From Perkinsus chesapeaki (lineage: Eukaryota; Perkinsozoa; Perkinsida; Perkinsidae), in assembly GCA_013115145.1 (NCBI GenBank), contig JAAPAO010000001.1, positions 62,001 through 126,000 of the forward strand: a stretch of DNA of 64,000 bases, in the 5' to 3' direction. The number at the start of each line of letters is the position of its first letter. Position 1 is the stretch's first letter. The notes beneath the pieces were generated by a model, which did not search any database, had not been told where the DNA came from, and saw nothing but the letters and a program-made list of their open reading frames with translations. Both the position numbers and the translations under genes were made by a program. Shown here piece by piece: positions 11,803 through 21,337 of this stretch.

Positions 11803-12510
11803 CTACAGTATATCATCTGCCAACTTGAATGCCGTTCCCCAGCGCTGTATTCCGCCCTCGCCTCGAGCGTGGGTCTCAATGATGTGCTGAGTTGCCAGCG
11901 ACTTCAGACGCTCTCGCCGCTCTATCCTAGACTTTCTTGCCGCCTCTGGACACTCTTCAAGGAGAATGCTTGCCGGCCTCCAGTCCCTGTCATAGTCGGA
12001 AGAGTATCCAACGAGTATCAACAATGCTGCAAGACCTACGATTTCCGAGGTTTCTCCTCCAAAGCTTGCAGAAGTGTATTAAGTTTCCTCTGTAGACTTT
12101 TCCTGGTATTGCAGTAGCCCACCCCTCCCTAACAGTTAGCCCATCACATTGAAGCAGCCCCGGCCTATCTCACCGTTATGTGGGTATCTATGATGGTGGC
12201 TGAGGGGTGCGGAGGCGATCCCCCTTGCTTGGCTGACGAGTGGTCGACTTGCTGAGTTCCCCGCTGCCTCCTTTCGGCCTGAAACTCCCTCCATTGCAGT
12301 CACCTTTACTACTGCCGCTACCTCCCCTCCAAAGGCACTGTACCGCATTCTCTCATTAATGCGAGGACCTCGTAAAGTCTCGTATGTTCTGTGACGGAAC
12401 ATGAGCCCCGAAATGGCCATCTTCCCCGTGCGATGGTGAAGATATTTACGCTGCAGCTCCAGCCGAGTGATAGCTGGTCGCTGCTGTCTTAATAGATTTG
12501 TATTATTCAT
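11803..12510 (-). CDS. basic orphan protein, four exons
   Basis: The ATG at 12510 (MNNTNLLRQQRPAITRLEL) starts a chain of four exons joined by short introns, the first 43 nt (donor GTAGCG, acceptor GTTTCAG) and two others with donors GTGAGA and GTAGGT. All phases close, giving roughly 170 residues that end in AFKLADDIL and TAG at 11803. The protein is rich in Arg and Glu, with a helical C-terminal part (AARKSRIERRERLKSLATQ). No domain is recognised and no signal peptide is seen. A ribosomal or mitochondrial complex subunit is conceivable from the basic composition, but that is only a guess. Confidence 0.55.
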
Positions 12511-12610
12511 TTACACATAGTAGTACATAGCCTCCTAACCATCCGATTCCCTTGACCATTGACAAACTCATCAAGTGACGCCGGAAACCACCATTGAATA
12601 GCATTGACGC

Positions 12611-13164
12611 CTAATGTCCATCCTCCCCCTCGGGGGCAGCGGCAGCCTCTTCTCCCTCCTCTTTACGTTCAAGCATGCTTATATACAGGACTGACAGGGA
12701 AGTGTCCTGGTAATACAGCCATCAGTTCAGCCTACCATTATTGCCTCTAATGACAGCCTGACCATACCGACGACCCTCAGATCCGCTGTTCACACCTAAA
12801 ATGGCGAAGCCACTTAGCTACGGAGGCAGGGGAGGTACAGACCATATGGGAACTCAACCGCCTCATCCATGGCCAAGTTCATGAATCCATCCAAGGCGAG
12901 CAATCGGCCAGTGTAGTCAGTACCGTTATTAAGACGAACTCTTACACCACAGCCTCGCACCTGACAGCTAACATATTCCCTATGGAAGAATTTCGAAGTA
13001 ACTAGAAGTCCGAACAAGATCGTGCATTTTCTGATTCCCATTTCTAGCGCCCAGGAGCTAGACTGGTCCCATGTTACACCCTCCCCTCCCATGCCTAGTA
13101 ATACTACCTCTCTCAAGAAGTCTCCTGGAGTTCGCCGATTGGCCGCAGCAGCTGTGGCTGACAT
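12611..13164 (-). CDS. LSM6: U6 snRNA-associated Sm-like protein LSm6
   Basis: Four exons from the ATG at 13164 to TAG at 12611 encode about 100 residues. They contain RRTPGDFLRE, then VRVRLNNGTDYTGRLLALDG and FMNLAMDEAVEF (Sm1 motif), then YGQAVIRGNNVLYIS (Sm2 motif). LSm6 characteristically has a TPSDFL start, a DY-G-L-LDG Sm1 core and an RGNNVLYIS Sm2 core. Introns are about 125, 48 and about 45 nt and close in phase. LSm6 is part of the LSm2-8 ring that binds the U6 snRNA 3' end in the nucleus and the LSm1-7 ring in cytoplasmic mRNA decay. The acidic Ala/Glu tail after Sm2 is longer than in animals or yeast. Confidence 0.92.
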
Positions 13165-13204
13165 GCTTATTAGGACCAAACTATCACCACATTTCTATTA
13201 ATAT

Positions 13205-13300
13205 GCGCCAGCACAACACCGACACTCAGAGACATATATGTGATGATGAGACTGATAATGATGATGATGAATTAACAAACAATAAACAACAACCATACGC
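13205..13300. repeat. GAT-rich microsatellite tract
   Basis: A degenerate GAT/GATGAT run (core around 13240-13270) lies in the gap between the coiled-coil gene and LSm6. It looks like a simple-sequence spacer. Confidence 0.5.
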
Positions 13301-13330
13301 AATCCTAAATGCCCAACAACCGTGAGCGAA

Positions 13331-14279
13331 TCATCGAGGGACTTTAGAACACGAAAACCACCTCCAAAGTCTCCCAGGCAAACCGCCTTCCCCCTCCTCC
13401 CGGCCCGCTGACAGGTCCTCGGTTTGCACCATATTGTATCCAGCCGCATGAATCTTGTTAATGACGTCATAGACATCCTCCTCCCAAAACCCATCGCTGT
13501 GTTCGGCCAAGATACGGCAACGCCTCTCACTCTCATCAAGCAGATCCTGCAGACGAGCAACTTCCAAACGGAGACGGGTGATTTCGAGCTCGGGAGATTC
13601 CACGGATTCTTCGCGGTGCGCAAAGATGCCCTGGGCTGCACGCCAACAACGAGGGGTATGCAAACTGACGGCAATGGCCGCTCGCTCTTCGGGCACTTCT
13701 GGCGCTAAGGAGCCCTCAGCGGACACACTAAAGGTATCCTCAAATACCAGCAGACGTGGTGAAACTGAACACACTCTCTGACCGTGTAGGAGGCCTGTTA
13801 CGACGCACCACGCTCCTTCTCTCTGTGCTCCTCTGGAACCTCTGCGTCCACGTATGGCGTGCCCACAGGATCCTCCCCGCACCGTTTGTCCAGGCAGGGT
13901 GTCCTCTCTGGCTCCTGGTCAACCTTAAGGCTGTCATCCTCCACAGGCGGGCTCAACACGGCAGTCGACGGTGTCAACACTATGCTCTCTACACTTGCAA
14001 TTCTAACTTCACGCGCAACGAAATTTCCTCACTTTTCTTAAGAGGTGATGGAGTTCTAGCTGCCACCGCTTCTGCTGCCTCCTCTGTGGCCCGGGCTCCA
14101 TCACCAGCTACGCTGGCTGGTGCCGTCACCGACCACCTCAAAGGCTGCACGGCTCTCGATGCGGTAGCCTCCTTTGAACCGATACGTTCCCATGCCCTGG
14201 TGAAATGCAACGTAACTTCGATATCCTTATTGAGTTGAAAGCGAGTAAGCAAGCCATCGTGGGCCATGATGGGAACCAT
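13331..14279 (-). CDS. coiled-coil orphan protein
   Basis: Three exons close in phase across a 52-nt intron (donor GTGAGGAAAT, acceptor AGCATAG) and a 46-nt intron (donor GTGCGTCG, acceptor GTTCAG). The start is placed at the first plausible ATG (14279, MVPIMAHDGLL); an upstream exon could extend it. The order is a folded N-terminal region (LNKDIEVTLHFTRAWERIG), an Ala/Pro/Ser linker, an acidic linker (VEDDSLKVDQEPER), a coiled coil (ITRLRLEVARLQDLLDESER) and a C-terminal region (VYDVINKIHAAGYNMVQ) ending in SCSKVPR. No family is recognised. Confidence 0.55.
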
Positions 14280-14661
14280 TAGCCGGCTTACGCGAATGAG
14301 ATGGAAGTTCTGGATAACAGCATGTGATACGTCTACGCTTTTTAGAGTCAAGCGAGGCCACAGAAAAAACGGGCACTGGCGAGTTATCGATATGTCCAGT
14401 AGGGCTGCTAAACCAGCATTGAGAAGGATAGAGTAGCTTTCCCGCCTTTAGTACCTTTGACCAGCATCAGCCTTCGAGAGGGATGCCACAGTCTCCCATA
14501 CTTCACCATTGCTTTCAACAACCCGTCGCCTAAGCTCCAACTTCCTATTGAACTCGGCAAGACCATCACTACTGGGGCAGACAGGTGATGGACTCCAGCC
14601 AGAAGAGGAGGTGCTACTCAGTTGACGAGTATCCATTGAAGGAAGAGCAAGGCTGATGAGG

Positions 14662-14848
14662 GGAAAGATACCAAGGGGTTGAAGAAAGATACCTTGCAGA
14701 TGAAAGATACTAAGAGGTTGAAGAAAGATACCTTGCAGATGAAAGATACCAAGAGGTTGAAGAAAGATACCTTGCAGATGAAAGATACCAAGAGGTTGAA
14801 GAAAGATACCTTGCAGATGAAAGATACTAAGAGGTTGAAGAAAGATTA
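14662..14848. repeat. 39-bp tandem repeat, about 4.7 copies
   Basis: A 39-bp unit (GAAAGATACCTTGCAG plus ATGAAAGATACCAAGAGG) repeats with very few changes. Read on the plus strand it would encode a 13-residue Lys-rich unit (KKDTLQMKDTKRL); read on the minus strand it gives a hydrophobic IFLQPLGIFHLQG unit. Because 39 is a multiple of three, both strands stay open, so ORF length is no evidence of coding here. If it is coding, the plus-strand reading leading into 14850-14909 is the more natural one. Confidence 0.8.
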
Positions 14849-15394
14849 TCACTTTACGCTTTTCTCATCCTCCGAGATTTCAGTACTCTGGCAACGATTC
14901 CAGCGTTGAGGAAGTGCAAGAATTGGCTAGACAGCAAGATTACATCGGTTTTCTGTAAGGGTGAATAGAATTGTTTCTTGTGAGGTTAATGTTTTATGAC
15001 TCTTCGGATCCTTTGTATGAGGACGGTAGAAGAATGGGACTAGTAAATACCTTTAGTGAGTGGATGGGTAGTGCTAGTGCCCAAGCACAAAAGATATCAC
15101 ATCAAGTCACGTCAATTAGAGATCCACATAGATGGGAGGCATGGAACTTTACTGCTAAGACATTCGTCCCTGGTGTAGCAGATGTCATGGGTACTAATGG
15201 CGGAGAGACAGGAGGCATACCGTACTTCTCTCGATGACCGTAAAAATTACTATAGTGACCTTGGGGCTTTAATGAGGTTAATGACGCGAACTTCCTATTA
15301 TATTGTTATCTACACTTCCGCCGTCTGGACTTTTTCAAGCCAAACTTCGTATTCAGTGGAGGCAATTTATAAAAATGCTCGAGGAAGGATGTAA
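14849..15394 (+). other. possible partial or decayed coding stretch
   Basis: Plus-strand frames are open at 14971-15237 (contains FSEWMGSASAQAQKISHQV and WNFTAKTFVPGVADVMG) and then, in a different frame, at 15182-15394, ending in IYKNARGRM and a stop. The switch could be an intron or a frameshift. The first part has no recognisable domain. The start at 14971 is not an ATG. It may continue the repeat-bearing protein upstream or be a relic. Confidence 0.3.
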
Positions 15395-15587
15395 AAGACG
15401 CTCCTACATAAAAACAGTTCCGTAGGAAAGTGTATTAGAAGTTCTCTTTTGTAAGCAGTCATCCGATGAAACCCACCATTTCCGAACCCCGGCTGGAGAA
15501 CGCATAACGATCGTGGGGCTGTGTCTAACCTATCAACCATGCGAAACTGAATGCCTGTACTTGGTGCGTTAGGGTTTTCTTCCGAGC

Positions 15588-15706
15588 TCTTCTCCCATAT
15601 ACTTTGCTTTCTCCTGGGTCACAATCATTGCCATATAAAGGGTTATGTGTCACACTGGTCTCACCGGAGTTGTATTCTCTGGGCAATCGCCATGAGCTCT
15701 CCTGTG
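15588..15706 (+). pseudogene. broken fragment of the Kir-like channel gene (M2 region)
   Basis: About 115 bases match the M2/inner-helix region of the Kir1 gene at about 20880-21010 on the other strand. The match runs from TCCTGGGTCACAATCATTGC through TGTCACACTGGTCTCACCGG to CGCCATGAGCT(C/T)TCCTGTGCAT. Relative to Kir1 it has an in-frame TAA (Kir1 ATATCTGGGG, here ATATAAAGGG) and an 11-base deletion after GTATTCT that shifts the frame. Homology fades on both sides, with a weak continuation on the left. It is a non-functional partial copy in inverted orientation about 5 kb from Kir1. Confidence 0.75.
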
Positions 15707-16228
15707 CATCCCCCTTATTTAGCGTTTCCCTTTTAACATATCCCGGAATCGCTTTTACTATGTGCGTAGTACTAAAATGTGTCGAATGCTTAAATCAAGT
15801 TCTACTTCATACTTGCCAATTTCAGGTCGGCCTAATCTCCGACCATACCTTTCATCGTCATTCTTGGCCAGCCAAGATCCAGACGACCTTCAAGCATTCT
15901 ATCGATCACTGCCCTTCGCATCCCGTTTCGACGGCTTAGCCTTTGCTACCTGTGCTGTAATGTTTATCATACACCCTCCACCGCAGGCCGCCGCCGTTTA
16001 GGTGCTGCCTTTTCTGGAGGCTGTAAAATACGACTTCCCCGCTATTCGGCGCTGGAAGGTCCTCCCGATCACACGGTAGGATACTGGGCACTATGAGATA
16101 GAGTCTTGATTCCTTGTAGGACCTTCGTCGGCATTTACGGTCTCCAGTGTGTGTTCCCCCATGAGTTCTATTACTGCTTGCATCGTATAGTTCAATCGAC
16201 TTCCTATTATTGCTACAAGATCGGCCCC

Positions 16229-16345
16229 ATGAAGGTCGGTGCAGCTGTAATGGTCCTAGTAGGCGCTGCAGCGTATGCATTGGGCAGAGGGCGGCGGAGA
16301 CGAGGAAGCCGTCAAGATGATGACGACGACAATAGCGACTGGTGA
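16229..16345 (+). CDS. possible tiny single-span membrane protein
   Basis: The ATG at 16229 gives 38 codons: a hydrophobic helix (VGAAVMVLVGAAAYALG), an Arg cluster and an acidic DDDDDNSDW end. Upstream plus-strand exons around 15830-15990 may belong to the same gene (LASQDPDDLQAFYRS), but I could not join them securely. A minus-strand ORF overlaps the whole region and is probably a shadow. Confidence 0.25.
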   Translation: MKVGAAVMVLVGAAAYALGRGRRRRGSRQDDDDDNSDW

Positions 16346-16447
16346 ATTTGATCATTTATAAATACCCGTGTGTTTCGATAACTGTTTCTAATACCCTCTG
16401 GTCTTGTGCTTAAAGTTTCCACAACCTCACTCGAACTTTCTCTACAG

Positions 16448-18572
16448 ATGCTTGCATCGTCATCACGCCTTCGACCGTTAGCATGTCGTCGGGCCTTCGT
16501 AGTGGGTATCTCACCGAGCCGGGGATTCACATCGTCGCTCACTTCCGAGGAGGCTGCTGCCAGTGGCCCTCTGAGCTCACAGGACCCGTTGGCGATACTT
16601 TCTGGTGGAGGTGACTTTATAGAGGCCACTAGGAAGGCTGTTACTATGTATGGAGTGTTTGGATGCGGCAATGAGGAGAAAGGTACTACTACGGGGATGG
16701 GCAACCGTATGCTGTCCACCGGAGGTTGGTTTCAGACGAGAAGTGGCGCGAGTTTTGTGGGCTACTGTGCGCTAGATGGACCTGGCTTAATGAACACGAG
16801 CATTTCTTGCCTTCTGAAGTTACTACTGAGCTCATAAAGGCACTTTGCCGCGAGGGGGAGGTCACTTTGGTAAGTAAAGGAAAACCAGTCTAGGATGACG
16901 TTCTCCCCCCAAGCTTCTATTGCAAAGGTTTCCTTTCAGAACTCCTTTTGGAATAAGATTCTTGCCTTGCCGGACTGCACGGCTCGTCACCGGTTTACCT
17001 CGTTTGGATCGATGGATGTGAAGCAAGCGTCTGAGATCGGGAGAGCCCTGGGTTACATTGGCAGAGTGTAGCCAGCTGCTGCTGCTAGGTCGCTAGCCTG
17101 TACCGTGTCATCTACTGCTAGGCATGTCCCTCTGGCACGGAGATTGGAGGCCTGCGCATCTACACAGGACACTATGTGGACAATGGACTTGCCTGAGGTT
17201 GCCCCTCTTATCAGCGCTCTTGGACTGCAACAAGTGAGATCTGAGGAATGCCGACTCCTATCATAGAACTTATGCCGACGATATTATTTGCACCCTAGTT
17301 GTATAAACACGTAACCGAGGGTTACGGACTAACCTGCATGCGGCCTTGCCCTTGTATAGTCTATCGGCCAACCGCTACTGCTAATCCTCTGTTATATACC
17401 TCAAGCCTCACCCATGGTACCACTGATACGTATAGTACCTCCGTGAAAGATTCCCCTCCGAAGTCTTCCCTTCAGTATGCTGGGCAAGATCTATATGAAG
17501 AGCTAGCCCAACGTGTGTGCGAAGAGATGAACGATCTCAGCCGAGATGAGCTTCTTGAAGTGCTAGAAGCCTTTGTAGAGGTGGGCCGCCCTGCAGCCAT
17601 CGGCCTGCCTGCTTCAACTTTCTCCCTCCGTCCACCAAAAGCTATCCTCGTTAGGGCAACATGCTTCCTCGAGAAGTCATCAAACATGCTGGTCGAGTAG
17701 TTCATGAAGGCATGTCGGACTTTACCCCATCGGACTTCATGCGATTGGCCCGAATGTGAGCATCCGATTGTACAAAGCAAAGGCTCCTCTGTCGGAGTGT
17801 CGGAGTCGGAAAGACTGCTCGTTCAGTTACCAAAGGATGGACAAACGGCATGATACCTTCTGTCGGTTCTGGATTCAGGACATGCTACATCATAGAGGAA
17901 TTGACGTAGAACCCGAAGCTTGCGTTCGTCCATCGGAAGACGCTGATCGCAAGTAAGACGTTCATTTGCCTTTGTTGTGTATTTTATGTGGTCTCGTGGC
18001 CTAATGGATAAGGCGTTGGTCTTCGGAACCAAAGATTGTGGGTTCGAGTCCCACCGAGATCGTTTTGCACTCCCAGGCAGATACACTTTGGTAGAGGCAT
18101 CGTTTGCCCTAAACTTTATGAAACAGCTTAAGCTGAATGTAGGCACCACAGAGTGGTGGGACAAGGAAGCAGACTACAGAAGGCTAAATGGCATAGTAGA
18201 CCGTCAGCGGGTTGCAGCTTTCACTGCATTTCACCATCAGGTGATTAACGGCTTCTGTAAAGCAGATGAACGAGGTGCTCGAGAGATGATTTCTGTAATG
18301 TCACCTCGAGACATCTCTCTCCTCGCATACTCCATATCACGAGCAACCTATCTCAAGAACTCCGACATTGAAGTGGTTGTACCAGCCATTGTAGACTTGT
18401 ATGTGGTCAATGCCTGATCGATGAATCGTCACTTCAGATGGATCGCTTCCGGTACCTGTTAACCCCTGGGAATGAGATTGGGGTGCCGATGAGAGAGAGG
18501 GCTGCAGAATACATAGCACCAACGATGGAGCACCTAGTCCGTTGTGGCAGAAATCGACGGAAGGATAAGTGA
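16448..18572 (+). CDS. probable mitochondrial helical-repeat (OPR/HPR-like) protein
   Basis: The ATG at 16448 directly follows a CTACAG. It opens an Arg/Ser/Ala-rich presequence (MLASSSRLRPLACRRAF) typical of mitochondrial targeting. At least eight exons follow with phases that close, including a 53-nt intron at about 17067 that removes an apparent in-frame stop and a 74-nt intron near 17582. The product is a series of helical modules, e.g. VKQASEIGRALGYIG, LYEELAQRVCEEMNDLS then RDELLEVLEAFVE, REVIKHAGRVVHEGMSDFTP and SPRDISLLAYSISRATYL, ending CGRNRRKDK. Such repeats resemble the octo/heptatricopeptide-type proteins of alveolate organelle RNA metabolism. No RAP domain is seen. The intron 17953-18080 contains a whole tRNA gene in the same orientation. 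Function in organellar RNA processing or ribosomes is inferred, not shown. Confidence 0.6.
17953..18080 (+). other. tRNA-bearing intron
   Basis: Donor GTAAGACG at 17953 and acceptor CCAGGCAG ending at 18080 give a 128-nt intron, more than twice the local norm, that keeps the host frame open (ADRK joins YTLVEAS). The extra length is accounted for by the tRNA gene inside it. Confidence 0.7.
17990..18062 (+). tRNA. tRNA-Arg (anticodon TCG)
   Basis: A complete 73-base cloverleaf without intron. The acceptor stem GGTCTCG pairs with CGAGATC (one G-T pair), followed by discriminator G. The D arm is GGCCTAATGGATAAGGC. The anticodon stem TTGGT/ACCAA carries loop CTTCGGA, so the anticodon is TCG, reading CGA (Arg). 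The T arm is GTGGGTTCGAGTCCCAC. The gene sits inside an intron of the helical-repeat protein gene, same strand. The TTTT just after it (18063-18066) is a natural RNA polymerase III terminator. Confidence 0.97.
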
Positions 18573-18580
18573 GACATCCG

Positions 18581-19682
18581 TCATAATGGCGTACCACTCC
18601 AAAGCACTGCAGGTATCTTGATTGTTCTTGGGTTGCCATCTGGTTGTGTAAAACTGTCTATTCTCGAAGCGTGCAGCAAATAGTGAGCATCAATAGGTAG
18701 AGGATCGGTGGTGACTTGCTGGAACTGCCCACCAGATCCCTCGGTCATCTCGGATACTCTGATCCGAACTACCACAAGATCTGGGTCAACTTCTACCTCG
18801 ATCGCATCGACTCCCTTAATAAACCAGACATAACCATGATCAAGGACACGTATGCCTTCACATCCCTCCATGGTTAGGGGGCCGCCTCAGGTTTAATAAG
18901 TTGAAGCTGCACGACGAGGACATCGGACGAGATCTCTTCTGGAGGTTAGGTCTGCGTTTTCAGCAGTGTGTTGTCAACACCAGTGCTGCACGGTAGCCTA
19001 CTTCACTCCCATCAATGGTTACATGTCTTTTCAGGTTCTATGGAAACCGGGTGAGCCGCAGGATTCGACGAATTGGATGAATTTGGCAGCACGATAAACA
19101 TGTGACGTTTCTGTTAGACATCTCCTTTTTTTCGTTTCTTGAGTGTAACGCAATGGGAAGTCCGCGAAACTACACATCATCGGATACATGTCTACGATAG
19201 AGCGCATCAAGCACTGCAACAGTCGTTGGAGTGGTCGGGGCTCGATCGAGAGGCGCTGGCAGGCCCCATCGGAATATCTCGACTCTGACAGAGCGAATGT
19301 GAATTGTTAATGGAAGGTGGCTCACACTCCCCTGAATTCCCCGTCCAATGCTGGAACTTTGCCACATGGGTTGTCGATGCTGGGGCCACTGTAACGGCCG
19401 AAGCGATACCGCTATACTTGCCTCGATAGCTCCTCACCTTCCTTTGGATGCCACACGGCAGCGTGGAGCTCCCCTCGGCTCATTGTTCTCCTTTCCCTCC
19501 CCTCTCACTGCCTGGACTAGGCGACCTCGTCTCACGCTGTCATCTGGAGAAGAATACCAAATCAGCAGCGTGTCTTCAGTTACCCTTGGAAAGGACCGCG
19601 AATGGCGTTCTCTTCTCGACAGGGTACCGCGCAGTCTTCTCCTTTGAGATATCATGCGCCACCTTTTCGTTCCTCCCGTCAT
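18581..19682 (-). CDS. unrecognised multi-exon gene
   Basis: The ATG at 19682 begins a basic stretch (MTGGTKRWRMISQRRRLRG), followed by TEDTLLIWYSSPDD. Minus-strand exons continue at about 19170-19360 (LTIHIRSVRVEIFRWGLP) and 18585-18871 (a beta-rich part, VWFIKGVDAIEVEVDPDLVV). The stop is at 18581. The strand-like repeat of hydrophobic/charged residues suggests a beta-sandwich or a chorein-like groove, but I do not recognise the family. Exon joints are not settled because several candidate acceptors give stops. It is convergent with the helical-repeat gene, with stops only 8 bases apart. Confidence 0.35.
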
Positions 19683-19870
19683 CAGTTGGGCGCTCTATCA
19701 TTTGTAAGACGTTCATCGGCGACATTGGACACAGCCGGAAATGACTAGCACAGTCTCCTTCCCTTGTGATAAACGCGACAGCTTCGCTTCTATGGACATC
19801 CTTATATACGCATCATTGGTCATGACAGTCAAACAGAAGTAACAACTTTTCAGGCGTACGCGTACGTATC

Positions 19871-21337
19871 CTAGCCATGCTCGCCGGCCTTGAGGTGCTC
19901 GAGGAGCGGTCTACTGACGGAGTCAGATGATATTGCTGATGTCCTACGCGAGACAGATAACGATGGGATAACTCCCATAAAAGGACCAAGAAGGCCGCTG
20001 CTGTGCGCAGGTGTGGAGTGTGATTCATGGCTTTCGTGTGCCTGGCGTACGATGTCACCAGTAACAAAGGGCGGAGTCGAACCCGATGGCTGGGATGGTG
20101 GTGGTGCAGTAAAATCAACTTCATCGAGGCAATTAACATCCACGTCATAGCATCCACTGTCCCCTTGTCTGTGCACTATGTTACGCCACTGTATGTTTTC
20201 TGTGTCCTCTGGCATCCATACAACTTTGCGGAGGTTCCAGCTCTTTCGGACACCGATCACTCGCCCAGTTGTAGCGTCCGTAAATTCAATGGTACAAACG
20301 AGTTCGAACTCTGTGGTGGCGTGAGGGTCGCTGGGATCCACTTCCGTGACGAGATCAGACTCCCGCAGGTCAAAATGCTCCTTCACAGCTTGGTGAGGCG
20401 CCGAGCGATCCGTTCTCTTCGTTAGCCTTCCCGGCTTAACTTTTTGCCGCTGCTGATGCGAGGCTCCCATTCTTTTGTCTACTCTCTTGTACGGGACAGT
20501 GACTGTCACTTCAACAGGGAGGCTCATAAACTCCAGTGGGATGGAGGTAGCTATATCACTTATTTCCTCAACACTGGGACACACCCAGCCGTCTGTTTTA
20601 CATGGATGATGCTCGACCAAAAAGCAGCGAATGTTAACCCCGAAGAAGTGACGGTGGAAAACATTGACCAGCCGGAAGCACAAGCGGACTGTGCTCTCTT
20701 CGTCTGGTAATGACACAGACGTGCTCGAGCCACTGCAAGAACAATCACTTCTGCACCCCTCCTCCTGGGAGTCCTTCGACTCATCGCTGAGGAATGGATC
20801 ACGCGTGGCTAGATGGTGATGACGATGATAATGATGACGATGATACTCGACGCAGGGTATAGCATACAGTACCGTTGAAAATGCACAGGAAAGCTCATGG
20901 CGGTTGCCCAGAGTGAACTTGGAGAATACCACTCCGGTGAGACCAGTGTGACACATAACCCCAGATATGGCAATGATTGTTACCCAGGAATGAGTGCTGA
21001 AGCATATAGGGTGCATCACGCCATAACCGATGGTGAACATAGTCTGAACGATGATGACGGTAACTACTAATAGTAGAGGAGGACGGGAATCGGTTACCTC
21101 CACTGTGAAAAAGAAAGTGTCAAACCATCCATGGGCTTCCTCCACGCAAACCATGCCTGGGTCCATCATCGACAAAAACGTGGCGAAAATACCGATGAGT
21201 ATCATGTAGCAGCAGAAGCAATCTGAAAAGAGCAGATGAGTTAGGTAACCCACAGAGAGGGTTTCATACAGAACCAGAGCTTGGCCCAGGTCATTCGAAT
21301 GAGAGCAGGAAAGAGATCGAACTTCCATGTAAGCCAA
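19871..21337 (-). CDS. inward-rectifier-type (Kir) K+ channel, paralogue 1
   Basis: The chain contains M1 (CCYMILIGIFATFLSMM), the pore helix FFTVET interrupted by a 54-nt intron (21044-21097), the selectivity filter TIGYG and M2 (VTIIAISGVMCHTGLTGVVF). The Kir cytoplasmic domain follows (VRLCFRLVNVFHRHFF, PLEFMSLPVEV, DATTGRVIGVRKSW, CYDVDVNCLDEVDF), with a low-complexity C-terminus. Extracellular Cys residues flank the filter (MVCVE and PICF), as in animal Kirs. The whole part after the pore-helix intron is one 1173-nt exon, whereas paralogues 2 and 3 are interrupted there several times. A His-rich loop and an acidic insert follow M2. 5' exons upstream of about 21300 are not resolved, and the listed right limit is not an ATG. 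Confidence 0.88.
   Translation of the reverse strand: MAYMEVRSLSCSHSNDLGQALVLYETLSVGYLTHLLFSDCFCCYMILIGIFATFLSMMDPGMVCVEEAHGWFDTFFFTVEVTDSRPPLLLVVTVIIVQTMFTIGYGVMHPICFSTHSWVTIIAISGVMCHTGLTGVVFSKFTLGNRHELSCAFSTVLYAIPCVEYHRHHYHRHHHLATRDPFLSDESKDSQEEGCRSDCSCSGSSTSVSLPDEESTVRLCFRLVNVFHRHFFGVNIRCFLVEHHPCKTDGWVCPSVEEISDIATSIPLEFMSLPVEVTVTVPYKRVDKRMGASHQQRQKVKPGRLTKRTDRSAPHQAVKEHFDLRESDLVTEVDPSDPHATTEFELVCTIEFTDATTGRVIGVRKSWNLRKVVWMPEDTENIQWRNIVHRQGDSGCYDVDVNCLDEVDFTAPPPSQPSGSTPPFVTGDIVRQAHESHESHSTPAHSSGLLGPFMGVIPSLSVSRRTSAISSDSVSRPLLEHLKAGEHG

Noticed and set aside
17067-17120. Apparent in-frame stop (TAG) suggesting the helical-repeat gene is a pseudogene
   Set aside because: A 53-nt GT-AG intron (GTAGCC to CTGCTAG) removes the stop and restores the frame exactly, matching the local intron size.
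17823-18164. Minus-strand ORF across the tRNA (SRWDSNPQSLV type peptide) and plus-strand ORF starting at 17977
   Set aside because: These peptides are the familiar translation artefact of a tRNA gene and its flanks. The tRNA explains the sequence; only the part after 18080 is coding on plus.
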